Shown: in pieces, positions 25,839 through 34,666 of the stretch | Layout of the letters: each line of letters begins with the position of its first letter | Position numbering within the stretch: the stretch's first letter is position 1 | Program-made: the position numbers and the translations under genes | The notes under the pieces: model-generated | Databases searched by the model: none | The model's input: the letters and a program-made list of their open reading frames with translations, nothing else | Told to the model about the DNA's origin: nothing | Assembly: GCA_001596135.1 (NCBI GenBank) | Contig: CP014773.1 | Location: forward strand, 4,092,001 to 4,156,000 | Direction of reading: 5' to 3' | From: Mucilaginibacter sp. PAMC 26640 | Lineage (GTDB): Bacteria; Bacteroidota; Bacteroidia; Sphingobacteriales; Sphingobacteriaceae | Length of the DNA: 64,000 nucleotides

Positions 25839-26435
25839 ATGTTTGAGCAGATATCTACTGAAAAAGAGCTTCTTTTGAAGGTTGCGCATGGAAATGAGCA
25901 TGCTTTTAGCGAGCTTTTTAGCGAATATCATCAATTATTAGCGTCGCATATTTTCCGAATTACAGAGTCGGTGGAGCTGGCTGAAGAAATTGTGCAGGAT
26001 GCCTTTCTAAAAATATGGTTAAACCGGGAAGCACTTACCAACGTACAAAATTTCAGGGCTTACCTTTTCGCAATATCTAAAAATCACGCGCTTAACTGCC
26101 TGCGGAAACTGGCTAAAGAACGCAGCCATCAAAGGTCTATTGAAGCAAATGCTGTAATGACGCCAACAGCCCATGATGGTGGCTTAGATGGCTATTATGA
26201 GCTGTTAGATCAGGCGATAGATCATTTACCGCCGCAACAGCAAAAAGTTTACTTGCTTAGCCGACATAAAAGGTTAAAATACGATGAAATAGCTAATCAA
26301 TTGGGCCTTTCACGCGAAACAGTTAAGAAATACCTGCAATCATCCACGCTATCGATCACTAATTTCGTGCAAGCCCACAACGATGTGGCAACGCTGGTGA
26401 TTGGTATATCTTTGTCGCTTACACTTTTATACTAG
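25839..26435 (+). CDS. FecI-type ECF sigma factor
   Basis: ECF sigma factor of 198 residues of the kind that works with FecR and a SusC-type TonB-dependent transducer. Region 2: EIVQDAFLKIWLNREALTNV and FRAYLFAISKNHALN; region 4: HKRLKYDEIANQLGLSRETV followed by VKKYL. The C-terminal end (TLVIGISLSLTLLY) is hydrophobic, as often in this group. Its expected partner fecR is not adjacent: an arsenic operon of about 3 kb lies between, after which fecR, susC and susD follow on the same strand. Pairing with that fecR is inference. Confidence 0.93.
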   Translation: MFEQISTEKELLLKVAHGNEHAFSELFSEYHQLLASHIFRITESVELAEEIVQDAFLKIWLNREALTNVQNFRAYLFAISKNHALNCLRKLAKERSHQRSIEANAVMTPTAHDGGLDGYYELLDQAIDHLPPQQQKVYLLSRHKRLKYDEIANQLGLSRETVKKYLQSSTLSITNFVQAHNDVATLVIGISLSLTLLY

Positions 26436-26499
26436 CATTTACATGCTCCATTCATCCTTATTGAAAAAAAATATACATAAAATTTTGAAGGTTCCAATA

Positions 26500-26520
26500 T
26501 CAATCGTAATATTGCAATAA
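26500..26520 (+). promoter_or_regulatory. ArsR operator candidate 1
   Basis: TCAATCG-TA-ATATTGCAATAA contains the perfect palindrome TATTGCAATA (26510-26519) just upstream of the arsR ATG at 26524. A near-identical 21-mer precedes the next gene. Its position would let ArsR repress its own operon. Confidence 0.65.
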
Positions 26521-26523
26521 ATA

Positions 26524-26853
26524 ATGGGCTTAACAAAAACCGAAATATTTACAGATGAGCAAAATAAATTAGCAGTAATGCTAAAAGCTATTGCTCATCC
26601 TGCTCGCATTGCCATTTTACAGGAGATCATCAAGTCTAATACTTGTATCTGTGGCGATTTGGTAGGTGAACTTGGCCTGGCGCAGCCAACGATTTCGCAG
26701 CATTTGAAAGAACTTAAAAATGCAGGTCTCATCCAGGGAACGATAGAAGGCGTTAGCGTTTGCTATTGTATTAATCCGCCGGTTTGGAATGAGCTAAAAG
26801 AACATGTGGGAGGCTTTTTTGCGGCATTTAATGTTAAAACCAACTGTTGCTAA
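26524..26853 (+). CDS. arsR: ArsR/SmtB family arsenic-responsive repressor
   Basis: Winged-helix repressor of 109 residues that releases DNA when it binds As(III). The metalloid-binding CxC is in SNTCICGDLVGEL near the recognition helix; the helix itself is LAQPTISQHLKELKNAGLIQ. A CC pair ends the protein. It heads a five-gene arsenic operon. The same palindromic sequence lies before this gene and before the following one, fitting autoregulation. Confidence 0.95.
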   Translation: MGLTKTEIFTDEQNKLAVMLKAIAHPARIAILQEIIKSNTCICGDLVGELGLAQPTISQHLKELKNAGLIQGTIEGVSVCYCINPPVWNELKEHVGGFFAAFNVKTNCC

Positions 26854-26868
26854 AAAAAATTGCTCAAA

Positions 26869-26889
26869 TCAATCGCCATATTGCAATAA
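26869..26889 (+). promoter_or_regulatory. ArsR operator candidate 2
   Basis: TCAATCG-CC-ATATTGCAATAA differs from candidate 1 in two bases and keeps the palindrome TATTGCAATA (26879-26888). It lies between arsR and the DUF6428 gene, 19 bases before the latter's ATG, so it may control a second internal promoter. Confidence 0.62.
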
Positions 26890-26907
26890 TATAATTATAA
26901 AAAAATT

Positions 26908-27477
26908 ATGGAAAATAGTGAAGCAGTTACCTGGAACATTTTTAAAGATACCCTTTTGCTGTATCCTGATCTCGAACTGCAATTCCAATATGGAAAAGGC
27001 AAATTGGTTGATGCAGCTTATCATATTACAGAGATTAAACAAGCACCTGTCACATCGGTAGATTGTGGCGGCATAATGAATGCCTGGACGGAAATTATTG
27101 TACAGTTATGGGTACCTGAAGGCGAAGAGCAAAGCCGATCGATGAAAGTAACGAAGGCATTGTCGATTATCAACATCGTAGAAAAAATGCTGCCGCTTAA
27201 CCCAAACGGATTGGTGAAAATAGAATTCGGCAATGCGGATTTTGATACACGACAAATGTTTCCGTATGAAATGATCGCTCACGACGATACATTAACTATA
27301 AATCTTCGCCCCGATGCAGTACAATGTAAGGCACAATCACGTGGCGGCAGTTGCGGCACTAATGATAAAGGAGAGGAATGCTGTACCCCTGCCGCAACCG
27401 AAAAACCAAAAATACAACTGATAAACCTTGCTGCAACTGCCGAGGCTTGCTGCACCCCTGGCGGTGGTTGCTGTTAA
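26908..27477 (+). CDS. DUF6428 family protein of arsenic operons, with Cys-rich tail
   Basis: A 189-residue protein of the DUF6428 type, found almost only next to arsR, arsC and ACR3 in Bacteroidota. The first 145 residues look like a globular alpha/beta domain with YEMIAHDDTLTINLRPD. The C-terminal 45 residues carry Cys pairs and singles in CGTNDKGEECCTP and ACCTPGGGCC, spaced to bind a soft metalloid. Function is not established; an As(III)-binding chaperone or sensor role is inference. It starts 54 bases after arsR, with a second operator candidate in between. Confidence 0.87.
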   Translation: MENSEAVTWNIFKDTLLLYPDLELQFQYGKGKLVDAAYHITEIKQAPVTSVDCGGIMNAWTEIIVQLWVPEGEEQSRSMKVTKALSIINIVEKMLPLNPNGLVKIEFGNADFDTRQMFPYEMIAHDDTLTINLRPDAVQCKAQSRGGSCGTNDKGEECCTPAATEKPKIQLINLAATAEACCTPGGGCC

Positions 27478-27488
27478 ATCGTTAATAT

Positions 27489-27914
27489 ATGCGCATCCAT
27501 AACGCCCTACCCTATAAAGAAATGGTCGTAGCATTGCTGAAGGCTGAAAATTTGCCGGTGGCAGATTTGCCATATATGCTGGACAACTTTTTTGTAGCTA
27601 TACAAAACGATGAAGTGATAGGTGTTGTAGGTTTGGAGATATACAATGATTGTGGATTACTCCGGTCCTTTGCGGTACATCCCGGTTATAGAGGATTAGG
27701 AATTGGAAGTAACTTGTTGGCACGACTTGAAAATTTAGGCAAACTAAAAACGCTTTCAGTATTATACCTTCTCACTGAAACTGCAGTGTCTTACTTTGAG
27801 CAAAAGAATTATATAAAAACTACACGTGAAAATGTTCCTCCAGAAATTCTGCGATCGCCGCAATTCAGTCACGTTTGCCCCTTGTCGGCAGTTGCTATGA
27901 AAAAAACATTATGA
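27489..27914 (+). CDS. arsN2: ArsN2-type GNAT acetyltransferase of the arsenic operon
   Basis: GNAT fold protein of 141 residues. The acetyl-CoA loop is AVHPGYRGLGIGSNLL, and the C-terminal VPPEILRSPQFSHVCPLSA with a final M.K is the mark of the ArsN2 group found in arsenic operons. The substrate may be an organoarsenical or a thiol; for this member it is not known. Its TGA stop overlaps the arsC start (ATGA). Confidence 0.86.
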   Translation: MRIHNALPYKEMVVALLKAENLPVADLPYMLDNFFVAIQNDEVIGVVGLEIYNDCGLLRSFAVHPGYRGLGIGSNLLARLENLGKLKTLSVLYLLTETAVSYFEQKNYIKTTRENVPPEILRSPQFSHVCPLSAVAMKKTL

Positions 27915-28333
27915 GCAAAAAAAACATATTAGTATTGTGCACAGGCAATAGTTGCCGCAGCCAACTAGCAGAAGGTTACCTGCGTTACTTTGCAGGTGAT
28001 AAAGCCAACATTTACAGTGCCGGTATTGAAACTCACGGAGTAAACCCAAAAGCCGTTCAGGTTATGGCTGAAGATCATATAGACATCTCCGGGCATACCT
28101 CCAATCATGTGGATGAATACCTGGCCATTCCTTTTGACCTGGTGATCACCGTTTGCGATAATGCCAACGAGGCCTGTCCCTATTTTCCTGGCAAGGTAGT
28201 ACGCTTTCATCACAATTTTCCTGATCCGGCTAAAGCAATTGGTTCACCGGAGGAGGTGATAAACGAGTTCCGCAGGGTTAGGGATTTGATCAAATTTTAT
28301 GCGGCCGACTTTGTAAGCAAGCAATTAGCATAA
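27911..28333 (+). CDS. arsC: Arsenate reductase, low-molecular-weight phosphatase type
   Basis: Reduces arsenate to arsenite using thioredoxin; 140 residues. The catalytic P-loop CTGNSCRSQLAEGYL (CX5R) starts at about Cys9; the two other redox cysteines are in TVCDNANEACPYFPG. This is the thioredoxin-coupled class, not the glutaredoxin (E. coli ArsC) class. ATG at 27911, overlapping arsN2 by four bases. Feeds arsenite to the ACR3 exporter encoded next. Confidence 0.95.
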   Translation: MSKKNILVLCTGNSCRSQLAEGYLRYFAGDKANIYSAGIETHGVNPKAVQVMAEDHIDISGHTSNHVDEYLAIPFDLVITVCDNANEACPYFPGKVVRFHHNFPDPAKAIGSPEEVINEFRRVRDLIKFYAADFVSKQLA

Positions 28334-28381
28334 CTATTAGTGTGTCGTTAAAATAAAAAGTCAATTTTCTATAGAAAGAAC

Positions 28382-29467
28382 ATGTCTGCAAATACTTGCG
28401 CCCCGATAGCCGAACGAAAAAAACTGAGCTTTTTAGATAGGTACCTTACTTTATGGATATTCCTTGCAATGATTATTGGTGTATCCGTAGGTTACTTTGC
28501 ACCCTCATCTTCAACATTCATCGATTCTTTTTCCAGCGGGACAACTAATATCCCATTAGCATTTGGTTTGATACTCATGATGTATCCGCCATTAGCGAAA
28601 GTTAAATACGAAAACATGGGTAAAGTATTTAAGGATACCAAGGTCTTGAGTGCGTCGCTTGTCCTCAACTGGATCGTTGGGCCTACACTCATGTTTGTAT
28701 TGGCTATTACCTTGTTGCGTGATCACCCTGCATACATGGTCGGCCTGATCCTGATTGGATTGGCGCGGTGTATCGCAATGGTAGTGGTATGGAACGAACT
28801 TGCAGAAGGCAACAGGGAATATGCGGCGGGCCTAATAGCATTGAACAGCATTTTCCAGGTTTTACTATATAGCGTATACGCGTATTTATTTATCACTGTG
28901 CTGCCACCACTGTTTGGAATGAGCGGCTTGGCAGTGAATATTACTATAGGCGAGATTGCCAAGAGTGTCGGCATTTACCTTGGTGTCCCATTTCTGGCCG
29001 GAGTTGTCAGTCGTTATGCTTTAATACATTTAAAAGGCGAAGAATGGTTCCAAACCAAATTCATTCCTTTTATTTCCCCAATCACTTTAATTGCGCTGCT
29101 TTTCACGATCATCGTGATGTTTAGCTTAAAAGGCACCCTGATCGTTCAGATTCCATTCGATGTATTTCGTATTGCCATTCCTTTAGTCATCTACTTCACC
29201 ATCATGTTTGTATTGAGTTTTATCATAGGGAAATATTTCGGTGCAGATTACTCCAGGACTACAGCAATTGCCTTCACGGCAACCGGCAATAATTTTGAAT
29301 TGGCAATTGCTGTGGCTATTGGAGTCTTCGGGATCAACTCAGGTGAGGCATTCGCAGGTGTCATCGGGCCCTTGGTTGAGGTACCCGCGTTGATTGCTTT
29401 AGTTAACCTGGCCTTTTACTTTCGTAAAAAATATTACAGCACTAAACCATCAGTCAACGCACAATAA
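28382..29467 (+). CDS. Arsenite efflux transporter, ACR3 family
   Basis: Inner-membrane arsenite exporter of 361 residues with ten hydrophobic helices. The conserved Cys needed for transport is in [18 protein letters not shown], the family motif [20 protein letters not shown] is in helix 9 and [16 protein letters not shown] in helix 10. Last gene of the arsenic operon, 48 bases after arsC. A 316-base gap with a strong palindrome separates it from fecR. Confidence 0.96.
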   Translation: MSANTCAPIAERKKLSFLDRYLTLWIFLAMIIGVSVGYFAPSSSTFIDSFSSGTTNIPLAFGLILMMYPPLAKVKYENMGKVFKDTKVLSASLVLNWIVGPTLMFVLAITLLRDHPAYMVGLILIGLARCIAMVVVWNELAEGNREYAAGLIALNSIFQVLLYSVYAYLFITVLPPLFGMSGLAVNITIGEIAKSVGIYLGVPFLAGVVSRYALIHLKGEEWFQTKFIPFISPITLIALLFTIIVMFSLKGTLIVQIPFDVFRIAIPLVIYFTIMFVLSFIIGKYFGADYSRTTAIAFTATGNNFELAIAVAIGVFGINSGEAFAGVIGPLVEVPALIALVNLAFYFRKKYYSTKPSVNAQ

Positions 29468-29660
29468 TCTAGCAGTGCTTTATCAGCATTGCTTTTAATT
29501 CTTCAAGCTATACTCAACCTTGCTTTCGTTTTTGCATTAAACAACTGTAGAACTTTGATTTTTTTTCTAATTGTCTGAAAATCAATGTTAAATACAGAAG
29601 GAAACGACCAGCCTATCGCTTTCCAAATAATTTAAAAAGTAAGGACTGCACAACTCTCGG

Positions 29661-29700
29661 GCTCCCAACCAAAAAATAATTTTATTTTTTGGTTGGGAGC
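29661..29700. repeat. Perfect 40-base inverted repeat between ACR3 gene and fecR
   Basis: GCTCCCAACCAAAAAATAA (29661-29679) is followed by TT and its exact reverse complement (29682-29700). It could be a bidirectional terminator for the arsenic operon or the scar of an insertion. The other bases of 29468-29783 are AT-rich with no gene. Confidence 0.75.
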
Positions 29701-29783
29701 TACCCCCTTTTTCAATCTATTCGGTGTCTTGTAAAAGAAGACCTCCAATTCTTCCGCCCTGCCAATACCTATTTAAAACATAC

Positions 29784-30986
29784 ATGAATACCACAAAGCA
29801 AAGGTTAACGTACCTTTTTAATTGCTACTATGCAAAAATCGCCACGCCTGCCGAGCGCGACGAACTTTTTGCTTTGATAGCGACGGAGTGTGTAAGCGAT
29901 GAGGAATTAGGGAGGATAATGCAGGAATGTTGGGTCAATCTTGAAATTGACAAATCTTTATTTAATACTGCTAAAAGTGACCAAATCTTAAAAACCATTT
30001 TAAATAGCGCCCAGCAAAAGTCAAAACAGATAAAAAATAATAGTTCAATTATTTTATGGACAAAATTGGCAGCAGCGGCTGTAGTCATGTTTTTTTTAAG
30101 CGTTGGTGTTTACCAGCTTCTCTTTACAAAAACAGTTGAACATCATTATGCCATAAAACCTGCCTCCCGCCCGCAGCATGACGCACTGCCCGGTAGTAAT
30201 AAAGCTGTGTTAACGCTTACCAACGGGAAAACAATTGTGCTGGATAATGCGCAAAATGGTACGCTGGCGAAACAGGGCGAAACTGTTGTAAATAAAACAA
30301 ATGATGGCCAGCTAGTTTACAACGCTTCTATTGCAGGAAAGGCAGATGAGCCGGTTGCTATTAATACGATAACAACACCGCGCGGAGGCCAGTATCAGAT
30401 CAAACTACCGGATGGCACCCAGGTTTGGCTCAATTCAGCCTCGTCCCTTAAATTCCCAACTCGTTTTAGTGGAGACTCCCGCAATGTGGAAATAACTGGT
30501 GAAGCATATTTTGAGGTTTTTAAAAATCCACTAATGCCATTTAAGGTTAAGACAAGCCGGGCCGAAATTGAGGTATTGGGTACCCATTTTAACATTATGG
30601 ATTATACCGATGAAAGTGTTATGAAAACCACTTTACTGGAAGGTGCTGTGAACGTGATAACCGGAACGTCTTCAAAAAAGCTAAAGCCAGGGCAGCAGGC
30701 GCAAATAAAAACCGGCGGACAAACAAAGGTAGTGGACGACGTGGATGTTGACGATGAAACAGCCTGGAAAAACGGCATCTTTCAGTTTAACGACGCAGGG
30801 GTTGACAAAATTTTGCGCCAGGCGTCACGCTGGTATGATGTGGATGTTGTTTACAAAGGCAAAGTTCCAGACAGGGAGTTCACTGGGCGTATCTCCAGAA
30901 ATGTAAAGGCATCAGAATTATTAAACATGTTAAAGTACACGGGGATAGATTTAAAAATTGAAGGAAAAAATATCATCGTATTATAG
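29784..30986 (+). CDS. FecR-type anti-sigma factor
   Basis: Single-pass membrane regulator of 400 residues. About 85 cytoplasmic residues (RLTYLFNCYYAKIATPAERDEL) precede a membrane helix (WTKLAAAAVVMFFLSVGVYQ), then the periplasmic FecR domain with TTPRGGQYQIKLPDGTQVWL, NSASSLKFPTRF and TGEAYFEV, and a C-terminal DUF4974-like part (RISRNVKASELLNMLKYTG). It binds the sigma factor and reads the TonB-dependent transducer SusC. ATG at 29784 chosen over a GTG at 29724. Its sigma gene is 3.3 kb upstream beyond the arsenic operon. Confidence 0.95.
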   Translation: MNTTKQRLTYLFNCYYAKIATPAERDELFALIATECVSDEELGRIMQECWVNLEIDKSLFNTAKSDQILKTILNSAQQKSKQIKNNSSIILWTKLAAAAVVMFFLSVGVYQLLFTKTVEHHYAIKPASRPQHDALPGSNKAVLTLTNGKTIVLDNAQNGTLAKQGETVVNKTNDGQLVYNASIAGKADEPVAINTITTPRGGQYQIKLPDGTQVWLNSASSLKFPTRFSGDSRNVEITGEAYFEVFKNPLMPFKVKTSRAEIEVLGTHFNIMDYTDESVMKTTLLEGAVNVITGTSSKKLKPGQQAQIKTGGQTKVVDDVDVDDETAWKNGIFQFNDAGVDKILRQASRWYDVDVVYKGKVPDREFTGRISRNVKASELLNMLKYTGIDLKIEGKNIIVL

Positions 30987-31133
30987 AGAGCCAAAAGAAC
31001 ATCACTATACAATAATTAATTTCACCTAAAAAACACCACATGATGAGAATGATACGAAGACCAAGTTAGCCCGCAAGGCGAACCCGGTTGTCCCTACTAT
31101 TTAGTAAAGGCGCATCGAAAGAGCATAAAAAAA

Positions 31134-31162
31134 CCGGGAAGTGTTTCGACCCACTTTCCCGG
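31134..31162 (+). promoter_or_regulatory. Hairpin in the fecR-susC leader
   Basis: CCGGGAAGTG and CACTTTCCCGG pair with one bulged T around an 8-base loop, preceded by seven A. On the plus strand no T-run follows, so it is not a simple terminator for susC; on the minus strand it would be one. A nine-codon frame MMRMIRRPS (31039-31068) lies just upstream. A leader-attenuation or processing role for susC expression is possible. Confidence 0.5.
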
Positions 31163-31236
31163 CTATGTATCTGGGTTCCCCATCCATTGCAATTGACGAA
31201 TTGAAACTTTTTGTTTAACCCAAACTCAACAAACTT

Positions 31237-34200
31237 ATGAATTTTAATTCTAAGGCTGCGCCCTTCGCGTGGCCTAAAATTTCCAAAATCCTATTGGTTA
31301 TGAAACTCACTGCTATTTTAATAATCGCAGCTATTACCAATGTACTTGCAGCCAAAACTTACAGCCAGGTTGTGTCTATAAAGGAGAAGAACACCTCCGT
31401 TCAGAAGGTACTGAAAGCAATAGAAAAACAAACCGGATATCATTTTTTATATGACAAACGGGATGTATCGAAAGCAAATGCCATCAATATCGACGTGTCT
31501 AACGTTAGTATTACTGATGCACTTGATAAAGCTTTTCAGGATCAGCCGCTTACCTACAAAATTTTCCAGGAAACTATTGTAGTTAAAAAGAAAGAAACTG
31601 GAAATACCGCTAATGCTATTGCTGCATTTGAAGTCAGTGGTACAGTATCTGATGCAAAAGGAACCTTACCAGGCGTGAATGTCAAATTAAAAGGAACCAC
31701 TATAGGGGTAAGTACCGATGTTAACGGTAAATATAAACTAAGCCTTCCGGATGGTAATGGCACTCTTGTTTTTAGCTTTATAGGCTATACTACTCAGGAA
31801 ATCCCTGTAGGCAACCGCCAAACGGTGGATGTATTGTTGGCTGAATCGCCCAAATCACTTAGTGAAGTTGTGGTGGTAGGCTACGGTACGCAAAAACGAG
31901 CGGATCTTACCGGTTCCGTTGGGAGTGTAAGTTCCAAACAACTGCAGGAAAGGCCGCAAACTAACCTGGAGCAAGAACTAGCGGGAAAAATTGCCGGTGT
32001 AAACGTTTCACAAAGCTCGGGAGAGCCGGGTGGTGATACCAAAGTACGCATCCGTGGGTACAGTTCCATCAACTCCAATACCGACCCGCTTTATGTTGTA
32101 GATGGTGTAATTTGGCCACAGGGTGGTAATACGATTAACCCTAATGATGTAGCGAGTATCGATGTATTAAAAGATGCATCGTCTACCGCAATTTACGGTA
32201 CCAGGGGTACAAATGGTGTAATTTTAATTACCACCAAAAGGGGATCGCAAAACAAGGTAAGTACCGTAAGTTACGACAGCTATGTTAGCGTAAGCCGAAT
32301 GGCTAAAGAAATTCCTGTTCTTAATGCCAAACAGTTTTTAGATCTGGAAGATAAAGCCTATGCAAACATTCAGAAATACGACCCGGTGGGCTGGGCAGCT
32401 GGCAATTATGTAAGCAAAAACCCAAAAACAATTCGCACAGCGCTTATAGGTAAGCTGTTCGATGCTAACCTGAACCCTTTGTATGATGTAGATTGGCAAA
32501 AAGCTACTACCCGTACGGCTTACAGCAACAATCACAATCTTTCGGTTACCGGAGGGTCTGACCATATCAACTATGGCTTGTTTCTTAACTATGCCGATGA
32601 CCAGGGTATTATTCTAAATAGTAGTTTAAGACGGTACAATGCCCGTTTAACCGTTGATGACCAGATTAAACCATGGTTAAAAATAGGTACAACCATCAAC
32701 TACAACTCTCAGGATCAACAATTGGGTAATTACGGAACCGGTGGAAATAACATACCACGTACACTCATCGAAATGCCGCAATTTATTCCCATCAAGTATC
32801 CTGATGGCACTTATGGTAAAAGAACTGATTACCCTAACCTTGAAGGCGGTGACAACCCGGTTGCACAGGCTACCGAGATACAGCAATTGCGCAGATTGCG
32901 TTTATTTAGTGGAAACGGTTATGCTAATATCACGTTTTTTAAGGGGCTCGATTTTAAATCTGTAATTGGTGTAACGCGGGCTTCAAACTTCTACCCGTAT
33001 TCGCAAAGCGGATTAGTAGGCGGCCCAACAGCTGATCAGTCTTACAGTAATGCCGGTATAAGTGAAGACAATAACACTTTTTGGCAATGGCAAAATTACC
33101 TTACCTATAACACTAAGCTTAATGAGAAAAATTCATTAAACGTTGTTGTAGGTTCCGAGCGTTCTAATTATCAGCAATTAAGTTTAGGCGCATCTACGCG
33201 AAACCTTTCTGACAACTTTTACCAATATTATAACTTGGGAGCAGGGTCAATTCCAGGCCTGCCATCATCAAACTTTACAGCGTATCAGATTCAGTCCTAT
33301 TTTGGACGTGTAGTTTATAATTACAACGAACGATACCTGTTAACAGCTACGGGTCGTATTGACGGTTCATCCAGATTCGGTTCTGATAAAAAGTTTGGAT
33401 TCTTCCCTTCAGCAGCATTTGCCTGGCGTGCATCGCAGGAAGAATTCCTGAAAGACAATAAAACAATTTCTGATCTGAAACTGAGGGCAAGCTATGGACT
33501 TACCGGTAACTCGGAAATTGGCAACTACCCGTCGCTTGCCAGCATAAATACAACTAATTACGTATTTAACGGTGCACAGGCTATAGGAACAACACAAACG
33601 TCAATTGGTAACCCGGGTCTCGGCTGGGAAAAAACAGCAGAGTATGATCTTGGAATCTCTTTCGGTTTGTTCAATAACCGCATTACTTTAGAGGCCGACG
33701 CATATCTGAAGAAAACGCAGGCATTGTTACTTAATGCCCCCTTACCGCAAACCAGTGGCTTTAGCAGCGTGTTTAAAAACATTGGTAAATTGGAGAACAG
33801 GGGTCTTGAATTTACGATCAATACGATCAACATTAAGAACCAAAATTTCTCCTGGTCAAGCAATTTCAACATTTCGTTCCTGAGCAATAAAGTTTTGGCA
33901 CTTGGCTCATCTAACGATGATATTTTCCTTGACCCGGTATTTTTATCCCAATTCAACCTGGTTCGCGTAGGCTTACCGGCAGGTAGTTTTTACGGGTACA
34001 AAGTTTTAGGCACCTGGGGCACGGCTGAAGCCACGCAAGCGGCAAGTTACGGATTGCTTCCTGGCGACCTGAAAATTCAGGATACCAATGGTGATGGTCG
34101 GGTTACATCTGCTGATAAAGTAGTTTTAGGAAAATCCATTCCGACTGGATATGGCACCTTTACCAATAATTTTGCTTACAAAAACTTTGATTTAGGAGTA

Positions 34201-34644
34201 GAGTTGCAGTTTAATTATGGTAACCAGATCATGAACCTTACACAGCACTCTGCACAGGATCGTACGGGACAAGCCAATAGTTATACTACTGTTTTGAACG
34301 CCTGGACACCAACCAATCAAAATACCAACATTGCTGAAACGAGACCAGCGTATGTTCGCTACCAAACAGAAATTTATTCTACAAAAGTAGAGAACGGTAA
34401 TTTTATACGCGGCCGTGCGGTAACTTTGGGTTACAACTTTGCCCCTACCCTGGTATCTAAATTGAAGCTGACACGGTTGAGATTGTACGCACAGGCACAA
34501 AATCTGTTTGTTATTACTAAATACTCTGGTTATGATCCTGAAGTATCTACTTATAACGGATCGAGCAACTTTGCACAAAACATACAGTTTTTTGATTATC
34601 CAAAACCAAGAGTGTTTTTGATTGGGGTAAATGCAAGTTTTTAA
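31237..34644 (+). CDS. SusC/RagA family TonB-linked outer-membrane transducer with STN domain
   Basis: Outer-membrane importer of 1135 residues for glycan pieces, with SusD as lid. Order of parts: signal sequence (about residues 15-45), STN signalling domain (about 50-115, VQKVLKAIEKQTGYHFLYDK), CarboxypepD_reg-like domain (about 130-200, SGTVSDAKGTLPGVNVKLKG), TonB box SEVVVVGYGTQKR, plug (about 215-330) and a 22-strand barrel. The STN domain fits signalling to the FecR encoded just upstream. Its last strand ends in VFLIGVNASF, the usual outer-membrane insertion end. Followed closely by susD. Confidence 0.96.
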   Translation: MNFNSKAAPFAWPKISKILLVMKLTAILIIAAITNVLAAKTYSQVVSIKEKNTSVQKVLKAIEKQTGYHFLYDKRDVSKANAINIDVSNVSITDALDKAFQDQPLTYKIFQETIVVKKKETGNTANAIAAFEVSGTVSDAKGTLPGVNVKLKGTTIGVSTDVNGKYKLSLPDGNGTLVFSFIGYTTQEIPVGNRQTVDVLLAESPKSLSEVVVVGYGTQKRADLTGSVGSVSSKQLQERPQTNLEQELAGKIAGVNVSQSSGEPGGDTKVRIRGYSSINSNTDPLYVVDGVIWPQGGNTINPNDVASIDVLKDASSTAIYGTRGTNGVILITTKRGSQNKVSTVSYDSYVSVSRMAKEIPVLNAKQFLDLEDKAYANIQKYDPVGWAAGNYVSKNPKTIRTALIGKLFDANLNPLYDVDWQKATTRTAYSNNHNLSVTGGSDHINYGLFLNYADDQGIILNSSLRRYNARLTVDDQIKPWLKIGTTINYNSQDQQLGNYGTGGNNIPRTLIEMPQFIPIKYPDGTYGKRTDYPNLEGGDNPVAQATEIQQLRRLRLFSGNGYANITFFKGLDFKSVIGVTRASNFYPYSQSGLVGGPTADQSYSNAGISEDNNTFWQWQNYLTYNTKLNEKNSLNVVVGSERSNYQQLSLGASTRNLSDNFYQYYNLGAGSIPGLPSSNFTAYQIQSYFGRVVYNYNERYLLTATGRIDGSSRFGSDKKFGFFPSAAFAWRASQEEFLKDNKTISDLKLRASYGLTGNSEIGNYPSLASINTTNYVFNGAQAIGTTQTSIGNPGLGWEKTAEYDLGISFGLFNNRITLEADAYLKKTQALLLNAPLPQTSGFSSVFKNIGKLENRGLEFTINTINIKNQNFSWSSNFNISFLSNKVLALGSSNDDIFLDPVFLSQFNLVRVGLPAGSFYGYKVLGTWGTAEATQAASYGLLPGDLKIQDTNGDGRVTSADKVVLGKSIPTGYGTFTNNFAYKNFDLGVELQFNYGNQIMNLTQHSAQDRTGQANSYTTVLNAWTPTNQNTNIAETRPAYVRYQTEIYSTKVENGNFIRGRAVTLGYNFAPTLVSKLKLTRLRLYAQAQNLFVITKYSGYDPEVSTYNGSSNFAQNIQFFDYPKPRVFLIGVNASF

Positions 34645-34666
34645 TTAAATGCTAATAGCTATTATT

